A stretch of 64,000 bases of DNA from Clostridium tepidum (GCF_002008345.1 NZ_MRAE01000012.1:1-64000); one strand, 5' to 3'; positions 35,249 through 44,909 are shown, counted from the first letter of the stretch. A program made the numbers and translations. Notes: a model not told the origin generated them from the letters alone.

Positions 35249-36427
35249 ATGAGAGAAATAAATTTTTTGAGGAAAGCTTTAGAAATAAAAGACGAAGTTA
35301 TAAAATTAAGAAGAGATTTTCATCAATATCCAGAGTTAGATTATGATCTTTTTAAAACCAGTGAGAAAGTAAAAGAATTTTTGAAAAAAGAAAATATAGA
35401 ATATTACGATACAGCAAGAACAGGAGTTTGTGCCATAATAAGAGGCAGGGGAGCTAAAACTGTAGCTATAAGAGGTGATATGGATGCTCTTCCACTTCAA
35501 GAAAAAAATGTTTGTAATTATTCATCAAAAGTAGAAGGTAAAATGCATGCATGTGGACATGATGCTCATACTGCTATACTTTTAGGCACTGCTAAGGTTT
35601 TAAATTCTATGAAAGATGAATTAAATGGGAATATAAAATTATTATTTGAGCCTGCAGAAGAAACTACTGGTGGAGCTAGACTTATGATAAAAGAAGGAGT
35701 TCTTAAAGAGCCAGAAGTAGATGCTATTATAGGACTTCATATGGAGGAAAAAATAGAAACAGGGAAAATAGGATTAAGAAAAGGTGTAGTAAATGCAGCT
35801 TCAAATCCCTTTACCATAAAAATAAAAGGGAAGGGTTCCCATGGAGCTAGACCGAACAATTCTGTAGATCCTATAATCATAGCTAGTAATGTAATAGTGG
35901 CTCTTCAAAATATAGTAAGCAGAGAATTGCCGCCTACGGATCCTGGAGTGTTAACTATAGGAACTATCCATGGTGGTACAGCTCAAAATATAATACCAGA
36001 GGAGGTTATATTATCTGGTATTATAAGAGTTATGAAAACTGAACATAGACAATACGTTAAAAAAAGATTGGTTGAGATAGCAGATGGTATATGTAAAGCT
36101 ATGAGAGGTGAATGTGAAATAGATATAGAGGAAAGTTATCCTTGCCTTTATAATAATGATGAAATGCTAAATAGTTTTATAAATTCTGCAAAGGGTGTAA
36201 TAGGAGAAGATAAGATAGAAATGTTAGAAGAGCCAAGCATGGGAGTTGAAAGTTTTGCTTATTTTTCAATGGAAAAACCTTCAATATTCTATTATTTAGG
36301 TTGTAGGAATGAAGAAAAGGGCATAGTACATCCTGCTCATAGTAGTTTATTTGATGTGGATGAAGATTCCTTACCATTAGGAGTAGCACTTCATTGCAGG
36401 GCTGCTTTTGATATTTTAAATTCATAA
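35249..36427 (+). CDS. M20 family amidohydrolase (hippurate hydrolase-like)
   Basis: 392 residues behind GGAGGG. M20D family: LRRDFHQYPEL, GDMDALPL, MHACGHDAHTA (metal ligands C-G-H-D), EPAEETTGGA, GLHMEEKIETGKIG, IKGKGSHGARP and a final HPAHSSLFDVDE. Such cytosolic enzymes remove acyl groups from amino acids or hydrolyse amidated amino acids. Substrate cannot be fixed from sequence. The gene is followed by a strong terminator. Confidence 0.93.
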   Translation: MREINFLRKALEIKDEVIKLRRDFHQYPELDYDLFKTSEKVKEFLKKENIEYYDTARTGVCAIIRGRGAKTVAIRGDMDALPLQEKNVCNYSSKVEGKMHACGHDAHTAILLGTAKVLNSMKDELNGNIKLLFEPAEETTGGARLMIKEGVLKEPEVDAIIGLHMEEKIETGKIGLRKGVVNAASNPFTIKIKGKGSHGARPNNSVDPIIIASNVIVALQNIVSRELPPTDPGVLTIGTIHGGTAQNIIPEEVILSGIIRVMKTEHRQYVKKRLVEIADGICKAMRGECEIDIEESYPCLYNNDEMLNSFINSAKGVIGEDKIEMLEEPSMGVESFAYFSMEKPSIFYYLGCRNEEKGIVHPAHSSLFDVDEDSLPLGVALHCRAAFDILNS

Positions 36428-36464
36428 TATAAGGTTAGTAAAAAGTTAGATTAAAAATAGATAT

Positions 36465-36495
36465 AAAAAGGTAAGGATTTGCTCCTTACCTTTTT
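36465..36495 (+). terminator. Terminator after the M20 gene
   Basis: AAAAAGGTAAGGA, a 5-nt loop and TCCTTACCTTTTT: a perfect 13-bp stem with a built-in T tail. Confidence 0.9.
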
Positions 36496-37213
36496 GTTAT
36501 CTTCCATATTATTATATTTACAATAATATATACAATCCAAAATACAAGAGAGGATATATTACAAAAAGTGTTTTTAAAACTCCAATTAGTTTTAAAAAGT
36601 TTAGAAAAAATTAAACTTAAAAATATCTGTAAGATTATTATGAGAATTGTTCATAGTATTATTTGCTTGGATGTTATATTATGTATCTATCTGTACGAAT
36701 ATATTTTTGTATGTGCTTCTTGATAATAATTGGTTTTCTTCAACTGTTTTATTCTCTGATATTTCTGCTTTTAGAGTTGACGTTTCAGTTTTACTATTAA
36801 TATAATTATATTCTGTACTTTTGACAGCTTGTCCTTCTAACTAAAGGATTAAAAAGTATTAATTAGTTTAAACTAATTAATTGATAAATATGTAGTATCA
36901 TATATAAAAAGTAAGTTCAAGATAATTTATACAAAAATATTAATTTTATGGATTATAATATTAAATATAGTAGCATCATGTGGATTATATTTAATGTGAT
37001 ATAAATAGGTATTCAGTTTGGATAAGAGGGTATTTACTTGATAAAAATATAATAGTAATATATAATAAGTTGTTAGTGTATGCAATATAAGCAAAAATTA
37101 CATAATTTATAAGGGAAATGTGTATTTAAGATAATATATGAAGTAGTACTACTTAGAATTTATAAGAATGCACAATATATAAATAATGAAGTTGTACTGT
37201 AAGGAGTGTTTTC
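36496..37213. other. Gene-poor gap, 718 bp
   Basis: A+T-rich spacer between the M20 and RluA-like genes. Besides a possible reverse-strand coding remnant (36679-36840) it holds only weak, chance-like short frames. The A+T content is above the flanking genes. The ribosome binding site for the RluA gene (AAGGAGTG) lies at the end. Confidence 0.6.
36679..36840 (-). pseudogene. Possible coding remnant, 53 codons
   Basis: A reverse-strand frame of 53 codons with no start codon, bounded upstream by a stop. The translation is polar, Ser/Thr/Glu-rich (EGQAVKSTEYNYINSKTE, TLKAEISENKTVEENQ) and unlike random A+T-rich translation. It could be the tail of a deleted surface or secreted protein gene. No family recognised. 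Confidence 0.3.
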
Positions 37214-38167
37214 ATGAAAATAGTAATAGGAGCAAATGAAGCGGGGCAAAGATTAGATAAGTTTTGCAGAAAGTGGCTAAAGGATGTACCTTTGAGTGCT
37301 ATATATAAAGCTATAAGAAAAGGTGAAATAAAGGTTAATGGCAAAAAATCTAAAGAAAAGAATTTCTTAGAGGAAGGGGATATAGTAGAGTCATTTAATG
37401 TAAAATCTAAAGGACAAAAAAAGAAATTTGTTAGAATAGATAATAATCTTAAGATTACCTATGAAGATGAAAATATGTTATTAGTAGAAAAATGGCCAGG
37501 AGTTTTAGTTCATTCTGATAGGAAAGAAGGGGATCCTACCCTAACAGATTATGTATTGTCTTATCTTTATGATAAAGGAGATTACACTCCAGAATTAGAA
37601 GTTACTTTTACACCAGCACCTTGTAATAGATTAGACAGAAATACATCTGGAATAGTTATATTTGGTAAAAATTATGAATCATTAAAAAATTTAAATGAAA
37701 TGATAAGGGATAGAAAAATAGAAAAATATTATTCTTCTTTAGTAAAAGGTAGAATTAAAGATGGATTTTATGAAGCTTATATATCTAAAAATGAGAATGA
37801 AAACATATCTAAAATATATAATGAGCCAAAGCCTAATACAAAAAAAATAGCAATGAAAGTTAAAACTGTTCAAACTTGTGGTTCATTTTCATTTATAGAA
37901 ATAGAACTTTTAACAGGAAGAAGCCATCAACTTAGAGCTCATTTAAGTTATTTAGGAAATCCTATAATAGGAGATTCTAAATATGGAGATAAAAAATTAA
38001 ATAGTTTTTTCCATAATAAATATGGATTAAGTTATCAATATTTATATTCCTATAAACTTATATTTAGAGATACTATGGGAAATTTGGAATATATGAAAAA
38101 CAAAACCATAGCAGAAACTTTACCACCGATTTTTAAGAAAATAAAAAAAGACGTGTTTAAGTTTTAA
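37214..38167 (+). CDS. RluA-family 23S rRNA-type pseudouridine synthase
   Basis: 317 residues behind AAGGAGTG. An S4 RNA-binding domain (about 1-65, QRLDKFCRKWLKDVPLSAIYKAIRKGEIKVN) is followed by the catalytic domain with CNRLDRNTSGIVIF, whose aspartate (RLD) is the nucleophile, and GRSHQLRAHLSYLGNPIIGDSKYG. It converts uridine to pseudouridine in 23S rRNA (RluC/RluD-like). Which position is not decidable here. Confidence 0.9.
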   Translation: MKIVIGANEAGQRLDKFCRKWLKDVPLSAIYKAIRKGEIKVNGKKSKEKNFLEEGDIVESFNVKSKGQKKKFVRIDNNLKITYEDENMLLVEKWPGVLVHSDRKEGDPTLTDYVLSYLYDKGDYTPELEVTFTPAPCNRLDRNTSGIVIFGKNYESLKNLNEMIRDRKIEKYYSSLVKGRIKDGFYEAYISKNENENISKIYNEPKPNTKKIAMKVKTVQTCGSFSFIEIELLTGRSHQLRAHLSYLGNPIIGDSKYGDKKLNSFFHNKYGLSYQYLYSYKLIFRDTMGNLEYMKNKTIAETLPPIFKKIKKDVFKF

Positions 38168-38199
38168 TAAATATATAAGTATGGGATGGGGAGTACATT

Positions 38200-39807
38200 A
38201 TGAAAAAGCAATCAGTAACTAAAGGATTTGCCATATTATCCATAGCTGGGATGATGGCAAAGGTTTTTTCTTTAATTTACATACCAGTATTAATAAATAT
38301 ACTTACAGATCAAGGGTATGGTATTTATTCAGCTGCTTATCAGATTTTCTTATTTATATTTGTTTTGACTAATTCTGGTATACCTGTAGCCATATCTAAG
38401 CTTGTGTCAGAACTTATAGCAACAGAAAACTATAAAGATGCTTTAAAATCTTTTAGACTTGCAAGATATATGCTTTTGTTTTTAGGATTTGTAATGGCGC
38501 TGTTTACTATTGGTGCATCTGGTTTTTTATCTAAGCGTATAGGATATCCAGAAGCTCAATTATCAGTATTGGCCTTAGCACCATCTGTTTTATTTACTTC
38601 TGTTGCTTCTGCTTATAGAGGATATTTTCAAGGTATGGGTAATATGACACCTACTGCGATATCTCAAGTTATAGAACAGCTTGTAAATATAATATTTTCT
38701 TTATTGTTTGCAGCAATATTTATAAAATATGGATTAGAAGCAGGTTGTGCAGGAGGTACTGTTGGAACTTCATTAGGAGCTTTAGTTTCGGCTTTATTTT
38801 TGATATATTGTCATAGAAAAAATGGAGCAATAAAAGTAAAAGATAAAGACAGTATAAAAGATGAGAAATATAGTGTAGCTTATTTGATGAAAAAAATTAT
38901 ACATTATGGATTACCTATAACATTATGCGTAGGAATGAATTCAGCAGGAGTTTTAGTAGACGTATCTAATACTAAGGCTAGGCTTATAGTAGCCGGATTT
39001 AATGAAGTTAATGCCACTGTGCTTTACGGTTATTTAGCTAAGTATCAACAACTTATGAATGTTCCTATAACTATAATAAGTTCACTATCTATGGCAGTGC
39101 TTCCTGTAATAGCAGGTGCGGCTGCTAAAGGAAATAAAAAACAGGTGAAAAGTAATATAAATTATGCTTTTAGGTTATGTTTTTTAATAGCTATACCAGC
39201 AGCAGTAGGATTAGGAGTTTTAGCAGAACCTATATACAAAATGTTACATATAGGTGGCGGTGTAGAAATAATGAGGTATGGGGTTATAGTTTTAGTATTG
39301 ATGGCTGTAGCTCAGATACAAACTACAATACTTCAGAGTATAGGAAAGCTTTATGCTGCGACGATGTACTCCCTAATCGGTATATGTTTTAAAATATTAA
39401 CAAATTATTTGTTAATAGCAAACCCAAATATAAATATAATGGGAGCTATATATGGTAGTGCCGTTGGGTTTTTAATACCTATTATATTAAATCATAGAAT
39501 GATTAAAAAGTCTTTAAAGGTTAAATTTAGCCTTGTATTACCTGCCATAAGGCCTTTTATAGCAGGGAGCATAATGGGATTTATAGTATTACCTTTTCAT
39601 AGTATAATTAATAATGCTTTAGTAAGTTTAATTAGTAAAGTTTATATATCTAATGCTGTTGCTACTATGTTGGCTATAATATTAGGAGTAGTTGTATATA
39701 CTTACTCATTAATATTAATAGGTGGAATAAGAAAGAAAGACTTAGATAGGGTGCCTTATAAAGTAATAAAATTTATACCTAAATTTATTAGAAAAAGAAT
39801 AAAATAA
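38200..39807 (+). CDS. SpoVB/MOP-type polysaccharide flippase
   Basis: 535 residues with about 14 hydrophobic segments. Opening KGFAILSIAGMMAKVFSLIYIPVLINILTD and IYSAAYQIFLFIF match stage V sporulation protein B and related MOP/MurJ lipid II flippases. SpoVB acts in spore cortex synthesis, moving peptidoglycan precursors across the membrane. It is convergent with a second paralogue at 39843, with one shared terminator. Exact substrate unproven. Confidence 0.85.
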   Translation: MKKQSVTKGFAILSIAGMMAKVFSLIYIPVLINILTDQGYGIYSAAYQIFLFIFVLTNSGIPVAISKLVSELIATENYKDALKSFRLARYMLLFLGFVMALFTIGASGFLSKRIGYPEAQLSVLALAPSVLFTSVASAYRGYFQGMGNMTPTAISQVIEQLVNIIFSLLFAAIFIKYGLEAGCAGGTVGTSLGALVSALFLIYCHRKNGAIKVKDKDSIKDEKYSVAYLMKKIIHYGLPITLCVGMNSAGVLVDVSNTKARLIVAGFNEVNATVLYGYLAKYQQLMNVPITIISSLSMAVLPVIAGAAAKGNKKQVKSNINYAFRLCFLIAIPAAVGLGVLAEPIYKMLHIGGGVEIMRYGVIVLVLMAVAQIQTTILQSIGKLYAATMYSLIGICFKILTNYLLIANPNINIMGAIYGSAVGFLIPIILNHRMIKKSLKVKFSLVLPAIRPFIAGSIMGFIVLPFHSIINNALVSLISKVYISNAVATMLAIILGVVVYTYSLILIGGIRKKDLDRVPYKVIKFIPKFIRKRIK

Positions 39808-39854
39808 AAAAACATTAGATTGGCAAGGAATATTTTGCTAATCTAATGTTTTTT
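39807..39854. terminator. Bidirectional terminator between flippase genes
   Basis: AAAAAACATTAGATT and AATCTAATGTTTTTT pair perfectly (15 bp), with a smaller stem in the loop. It serves both convergent genes; the minus-strand gene ends inside it. Confidence 0.85.
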
Positions 39855-41348
39855 ATTTATAAAATTTATAAGTATAAACATTAATAAAAATCCAAAAAGT
39901 ATTATAAAAATGTTTCTGACATAAATGTTTTGTATCCATATCATATTATTTAATAAATTTAATATAAGATATACTAAAACAGTACATAAAATATATATTA
40001 ATTTATCATGAATATCTATTTTTATAAAACAATGTTTTTTAATTTCTACAAAATTTAGAACTATAGAGGTTAATGAAGTTATTATTAAGGTTATACCATA
40101 ACCATATATGTTTATAAAAGATAATCCTGTTAACAGGTATAGAAATATCAAATCTTCTACAGCTACAATTATTGAATTTCTTAAAAGTATTTTTTGCTTT
40201 CCTATCCCATTTAATATAGCGTAGCTTATAATGGAAACATATACAAAGGGAGTGGAAAAGGATAAAAATCTTATATAATTTCCTAAGTCTTTTCTATTAA
40301 AAAACATAAACCCCAGTTCATTGGGTATAGCGGCACAGATAGATAAAGTACTTAAGCTTAATATTAAAGAAACTTTTATAATTTTTTCTATTCTGTTTTC
40401 CATAGAAAAATAGTTGCCTTTGCTCATACTTTCAGATAAATCAGGTATTAATATAGTACAAATAGATGTCAATATTATTGAAGGAAATAGAGGGATAGAC
40501 AAAGCCATATTTGAAAACTTTCCTATCAATGATAGAGCTTCTTTATAATTTATGCCACATAGCACTAATCTTCTTGGTATTATAAGCGTGGATAGTGTAT
40601 ATAAAGCTGTAGTTAAAAAACTATTTAAGCATAATGGTAATGATACTATAAGTACATTAAATAGAAGCTGTAGCCCATCCTCGGATTTATTATAATTAAA
40701 TTTATACTTTAATTTGTTTTTTATATAGAAAAAATATAAAAAAATTAAACTTGCTAATTCCCCTATAGTGAGAGTGGTATAAGCAGCAGTTACAGTTCCA
40801 GTTACTGAAGAAATATTAAAATAATAAATTATAATAGAAAATACAATAATTCTAAGTCCTTTTTCTAATATATCTATAGTAGCAGGTATTTTGGAAGTTG
40901 ATATAGAGTAAAAATATCCTTTTAGTATAGCTGATAGAGCAATAAAAATCATGGCAGGACATACAACTCTCAAAGCTTTAAGAGATCTACCATCCTTTAT
41001 TATATTGGTGCTTATATAAGTGGAATTGATAAAAACAAAACATACCACAATTATTGCCCATATAGTAATAAAAGTCAGAGTAACTTCTACAGTTTTATGT
41101 AAATTAGCAAAATCATTCTTACCGAAATAAATAGCACAATTTCTGGATATGGCTGCAGTTATACCACCATTTATAAGACAAATAAATAAATCATAAATAG
41201 GCATAATTAGCCCATAAAGCCCCATACCTTCGGCACCAAGCTTATTAGAAATAAGTATAGAAAAAGTAAAAGCACAAACTCCAGTGGCTAAATTAGAAAC
41301 TATTAATGTAAGTGACTCTTTAAAAAAAGTACTTCTTTTTGTAAGCAT
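39843..41348 (-). CDS. Second SpoVB-like MOP flippase
   Basis: 501 residues, polytopic. KESLTLIVSNLATGVCAFTFSILISNKLGAEGMGLYGLIMPIYDL matches SpoVB-type MOP flippases, but it is clearly diverged from the neighbour at 38200. Clostridia often have several such paralogues. Probably a lipid-linked sugar or peptidoglycan precursor flippase used in sporulation or envelope synthesis. Confidence 0.82.
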   Translation of the reverse strand: MLTKRSTFFKESLTLIVSNLATGVCAFTFSILISNKLGAEGMGLYGLIMPIYDLFICLINGGITAAISRNCAIYFGKNDFANLHKTVEVTLTFITIWAIIVVCFVFINSTYISTNIIKDGRSLKALRVVCPAMIFIALSAILKGYFYSISTSKIPATIDILEKGLRIIVFSIIIYYFNISSVTGTVTAAYTTLTIGELASLIFLYFFYIKNKLKYKFNYNKSEDGLQLLFNVLIVSLPLCLNSFLTTALYTLSTLIIPRRLVLCGINYKEALSLIGKFSNMALSIPLFPSIILTSICTILIPDLSESMSKGNYFSMENRIEKIIKVSLILSLSTLSICAAIPNELGFMFFNRKDLGNYIRFLSFSTPFVYVSIISYAILNGIGKQKILLRNSIIVAVEDLIFLYLLTGLSFINIYGYGITLIITSLTSIVLNFVEIKKHCFIKIDIHDKLIYILCTVLVYLILNLLNNMIWIQNIYVRNIFIILFGFLLMFILINFINKKH

Positions 41349-41452
41349 AAAAAATATATTTCAACTCCTGTAAAATACTAACACTAAATAAATATGAGGA
41401 AAACTCCAAATATATTCTACTGAATGCGAAATAAGAATAAAATTATAAAAGG

Positions 41453-42805
41453 CTAACATTTAAAAATATAATGGTTTAGATTTGACATTTTATAGCATAA
41501 AAAATACACTTCACAAATTAATATTAATGAAGTGTATTCTATCTTGGATATATTAAAGTTAAATTTATGTTGAAATAACTTTTTCTGAAGTTTTTTAACT
41601 TTTTCCACTATTACTGCACAGGAAGCATCACCTACTACGTTTACTGATGTTCTTAGCATGTCAAATATTCTATCTACACCGAATAATAGTGGAAGACCTA
41701 CTACAGGAATATTTGCAGCTAATAAAACTGCCACTACTAAAAGAGATGGACCTGGAACTCCTGCTTGTCCTATAGAACCAATAGTTGCTGTAAATATTAT
41801 AGCTAAATATTGAGAAGCACCTAAATTTATATGAAACATTTGAGCAAAAAAACAGGCTACCAAAGCATAGTATACTGCATTACCATCCATGTTAATAGTT
41901 GCTCCTAAAGGCAATACAAAGGAGGCAGTTTCTTTTGATACTCCAAGTTCTTTTTCACAGCTTTCTATATTTAAAGGTAAGGCTGCCATAGAAGATGAGG
42001 TAGAAAAGGCTATTAATTGAACTTTATATATAGCTTTCCAAAACTTTTTTATAGAAACACCAGAAATAACTTTAACAAATAAAGAATAAACACCAAAATT
42101 ATGAAGGCATAGTGCTAATATATCTACTATTAGAAGGAAGAACAAACTTTTTAATATTTCGTAGCCAAATGTACCTGTAGCATCTGCCATAAGAGCAAAA
42201 ACACCTATTGGTGCTATATACATAACTTTAGTCATAATGTATATTAATGCGTCATTAGTATAATTAAAAACATTGATTAATAATTCTTTTTTTTCTTTTG
42301 GCAGAGAAGAGATACCAAAACCTAAAAATAAGCTAAAAAATATAACTTGAATTATGTTTCCATCTACTAAAGATTTAATAGGATTTTCAGGAACGAAACC
42401 TTGTAAAGTTTCCCAAAAACCTGGTATTTTGCCTTTGGTTGCAAATTCATTTGAGAACATAGATTTAAAAGACTCTATGTTAACTGTTGAACCAGGTTTG
42501 AATAATTCTCCAAATAAAAGTCCTATACAAACAGCTATAGCCGTAGTTGTTAGATAGTATAAAAAAATTGTGATTCCCATTTTACCTGCAGATTTACTTT
42601 CGCCAATAGAAGATGCTCCAGAAACTATTGAACAAAATACTAAAGGCATTATTACCATTTTTATAAGTTGCATAAATATATTACCCAAAGGAGCAAACAT
42701 ACTAGCTTTTTTGCCCATTAATATACCAGCTATAATACCTAATATCATAGAAATTATAATTGCATTTCCTAAATTAAGAAAAAAACTTTTTTTCGAAATT
42801 TTCAT
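41453..42805 (-). CDS. Sodium/proton-dicarboxylate symporter (DAACS family)
   Basis: 450 residues from the ATG at 42805, chosen for GGAGG (42811-42815) five bases upstream; an in-frame ATG at 42877 lacks a ribosome binding site. Family features: FMQLIKMVIMPLVFCSIVSGASSIGE, the serine-rich AFSTSSSMAALPLN hairpin, LPLGATINMDGNAVYYALVACF and AGVPGPSLLVVAVLLAANIP. It imports glutamate, aspartate or other dicarboxylates. The last ~25 codons run through a terminator hairpin and differ from the usual family end, so a late frameshift or changed stop is possible. Confidence 0.9.
   Translation of the reverse strand: MKISKKSFFLNLGNAIIISMILGIIAGILMGKKASMFAPLGNIFMQLIKMVIMPLVFCSIVSGASSIGESKSAGKMGITIFLYYLTTTAIAVCIGLLFGELFKPGSTVNIESFKSMFSNEFATKGKIPGFWETLQGFVPENPIKSLVDGNIIQVIFFSLFLGFGISSLPKEKKELLINVFNYTNDALIYIMTKVMYIAPIGVFALMADATGTFGYEILKSLFFLLIVDILALCLHNFGVYSLFVKVISGVSIKKFWKAIYKVQLIAFSTSSSMAALPLNIESCEKELGVSKETASFVLPLGATINMDGNAVYYALVACFFAQMFHINLGASQYLAIIFTATIGSIGQAGVPGPSLLVVAVLLAANIPVVGLPLLFGVDRIFDMLRTSVNVVGDASCAVIVEKVKKLQKKLFQHKFNFNISKIEYTSLILICEVYFLCYKMSNLNHYIFKC
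41503..41538 (-). terminator. Terminator inside the 3' end of the symporter ORF
   Basis: AATACACTTCA and TGAAGTGTATT form an 11-bp stem; on the minus strand it is followed by TTTTTTATG. It lies 50-85 bases before the apparent stop codon, which is unusual. Confidence 0.65.
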
Positions 42806-42886
42806 AAAAACCTCCATTAATAATAACAAATTTACAATAACAAGAATAATTTTATAATAAATTGTTAAGATAATCAATAAAAAATT

Positions 42887-42916
42887 TTGGTTTTTTTCTT
42901 ATAGGTATGTTATACT
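42887..42916 (+). promoter_or_regulatory. Possible promoter for the ferritin-like gene
   Basis: TTGGTT (42887-42892) and TATACT (42911-42916), 18-bp spacer. It would give a ~270-nt leader before the gene at 43193. A nearer alternative is TTGAAA (43055) with TATATT (43077), spacer 16. The 42878-43192 gap otherwise shows no gene. Confidence 0.4.
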
Positions 42917-43192
42917 ATATAAATAAAGCACAGAGCATATTATGTATTTATAATATTTAATATTTTTTTATCCCATTATTGTTTTAAAATGCTTTTATTT
43001 CAGTTTGTAAGAGTATTTTGCATTAAATAATAGGTTTAGATTTCATATTTTACTTTGAAATCAAAATAAAAACAGTTATATTACTGGGTTAATCATTTCT
43101 TAAACTTTATTTGGAATAAAAACTTCATATGAAGTGAAGAAATTTATTTGTGGCTTAATATATATAAATAATCAATCATAGGAGGGGAACTT

Positions 43193-43756
43193 ATGCAAAG
43201 ATTATTTTGCAATATTTGTGGTATAGAAATAAATGAAAGGAATTATAATTTAAATAAGGAAGCTTTTTTAAGTGAAAATACTATTGATTCTATAAAATTT
43301 TGTCCTATATGTGGTGCACCTATAAAATACTTAAGTAAGGAAAGATTTGTTTATAAGTTAGATAAGAAAGAGTTAAATGAAGAAGTATTTAAAATATTAG
43401 ATCATGCTGTAAAATTAGAAGTATTTAATGGAGATTTTTATAAAAAAGCTTCAGAATTAGCTAAGAATGAAAAGATATCAAAGTTATTTAAAGCTTTGGC
43501 TAATATAGAATATGGTCATGCTATGGTTCACAAAAATTTGGCTGGAATCAAAGAGATGCCTAAACTCACTGAAATAAATTACGATAAATATGATGATGAT
43601 AAAATATTATTAGAAATGGCTGAAAAAAGGGAAGAACATGCTATTAATTATTACAACAAGTATGGTAAAGATATTAATTTAAAAACTTTAGATATAGTTT
43701 TTGGAGTTTTGAAAAATGTTGAGATAGATCATATACATATAATCAATGAAAAATAG
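43193..43756 (+). CDS. Ferritin-like diiron protein with N-terminal zinc ribbon
   Basis: 187 residues behind GGAGGGG. The N-terminal ribbon has C6-x2-C9 and C37-x2-C40. A four-helix ferritin-like domain follows, with E76, E106-Y-G-H109, E147/E148 and E177-I-D-H180 arranged as in rubrerythrin-like diiron proteins. Rubrerythrins reduce peroxide in anaerobes. Here the Cys4 ribbon is N-terminal and widely spaced (27 residues), rather than a C-terminal rubredoxin domain. A probable oxidative stress or iron-handling protein. Confidence 0.72.
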   Translation: MQRLFCNICGIEINERNYNLNKEAFLSENTIDSIKFCPICGAPIKYLSKERFVYKLDKKELNEEVFKILDHAVKLEVFNGDFYKKASELAKNEKISKLFKALANIEYGHAMVHKNLAGIKEMPKLTEINYDKYDDDKILLEMAEKREEHAINYYNKYGKDINLKTLDIVFGVLKNVEIDHIHIINEK

Positions 43757-43786
43757 AACTTAGTTTTAACTAAGCTCTATTTTTTA
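43755..43786 (+). terminator. Terminator after the ferritin-like gene
   Basis: AGAACTTAG and CTAAGCTCT pair (one mismatch) around TTTTAA, followed by ATTTTTT. The convergent gene on the minus strand ends within it. Confidence 0.7.
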
Positions 43787-44184
43787 ATTCGTTGTACTCT
43801 TTTAACTTTTTGAATATTACCTTCCATCGGTATTAAATCTTTCTTTGTAGTCATATTTCTAACATTTATTATTTCAATAGATTCTCTATTTTCTTTTCCT
43901 TTTTTACCTTTTAAACCTTGTACGAGTATGAAATTTCCTTGGGATACATTTATAAATTCAGGTTTTTTAAACCATTTTTTCTTTATATAAGTACACTTGA
44001 TAATATTTTTACTTCTTTCAGGTTTTACAAGTAAAGTTACTGTAATTTTATTAAGAATCCAAAGTATAGATTTTTTTTCAACCTTAGCTGAAATTACATT
44101 ACCTTGAACTTGAGTAATTCTATCTCCATATTTTTTTAGATATGCTTCTGTGTAATATGATCCAAGTTTTTCTTTAAAACCCAT
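43777..44184 (-). CDS. Hypothetical basic protein, 135 aa
   Basis: 135 residues, start with GGAGTT upstream on the minus strand. Basic (WFKKPEFI, LKGKKGKENRE, QKVKRVQRIKK) and mostly beta in the middle (GNVISAKVEKKSILWILNKITVTLLVKPE). It resembles no family I can name with confidence. It could bind RNA or nucleic acid, judging from its charge. Standalone. Confidence 0.65.
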   Translation of the reverse strand: MGFKEKLGSYYTEAYLKKYGDRITQVQGNVISAKVEKKSILWILNKITVTLLVKPERSKNIIKCTYIKKKWFKKPEFINVSQGNFILVQGLKGKKGKENRESIEIINVRNMTTKKDLIPMEGNIQKVKRVQRIKK

Positions 44185-44743
44185 AAGTATAACTCCTTTA
44201 CTAATATGTATTTAAAATAATAAATAATTGCTATAATTTTATGTATATTATAACATAGTATTTATAAATTTAAAATAATTTAATTCTAAAGCTATTGACA
44301 TATAAAAAAGAACTGAATTATATAATAATGATATGTTTATTACTATAATAGTATTACCATAAATATTGTAACAATACAATTCTTATGTAGCTTTATATTA
44401 AAAATGAGAAATATTTATTATAAATAAAGTGAATTTAAATTATAATAGATAATTGAAATAGAATAATTTTATATTTTAAAAGTTAATGAAGGTTATAATT
44501 CATATTTAAAATAGTGTTAAAAAAGAAATAATTTATAAATTACTTAGAAATTAGATAAATATTAATAAAAATAAAGAGAAATCTAGAGTAAAAATTGTTA
44601 AAATAATGGCATATTAATATATAATTAAATTTATCGTGCAATTTCAAGAAAATTTAGGAATTAGTTAGTTTGATTACTAATCTTATATATATTATTATTA
44701 TAGTTATAAAACATAGTTAAAAGAAAAAATAGGAAGTGGTTTT
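44185..44743. other. Gene-free gap with one promoter-like site
   Basis: 560 bp of A+T-rich DNA with no convincing gene. TTGACA at 44295-44300 with TTATAT (44318-44323, 17-bp spacer) or TATAAT (44321-44326) looks like a promoter pointing to the right. A small TATTGT/ACAATA stem follows near 44363-44376. It may transcribe a small RNA or the small gene at 44744 with a long leader. Confidence 0.4.
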
Positions 44744-44854
44744 TTGGATAGTAATAACTACGCCTGGCGTAGAATTTTTATAACCTTTTTATTAAGTAGT
44801 GCAGCGGTATTTGTAACATATGTACTTATAAGTCTTAGACATGTTCTTCTTTAA
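44744..44854 (+). CDS. Small single-pass membrane protein, 36 aa, TTG start
   Basis: TTG start with AGGAAGTGG (44731-44739) upstream. The 36 residues read MDSNNYAWRR, then a hydrophobic helix (IFITFLLSSAAVFVTYVLIS) and a short basic tail. A strong terminator follows 15 bases after the stop. The ribosome binding site, the clean transmembrane segment and the terminator together support a real gene. Function unknown. Confidence 0.6.
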   Translation: MDSNNYAWRRIFITFLLSSAAVFVTYVLISLRHVLL

Positions 44855-44869
44855 TATAAAATAATATAA

Positions 44870-44909
44870 AAGCCAAATTACTTTTATTATTTAAGTAATT
44901 TGGTTTTTT
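44870..44909 (+). terminator. Terminator after the small membrane protein
   Basis: AAGCCAAATTACTT and AAGTAATTTGGTTT pair (one G-U) with a ~9-nt loop, followed by Ts. The stretch 44910-45180 holds no gene. Confidence 0.85.
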
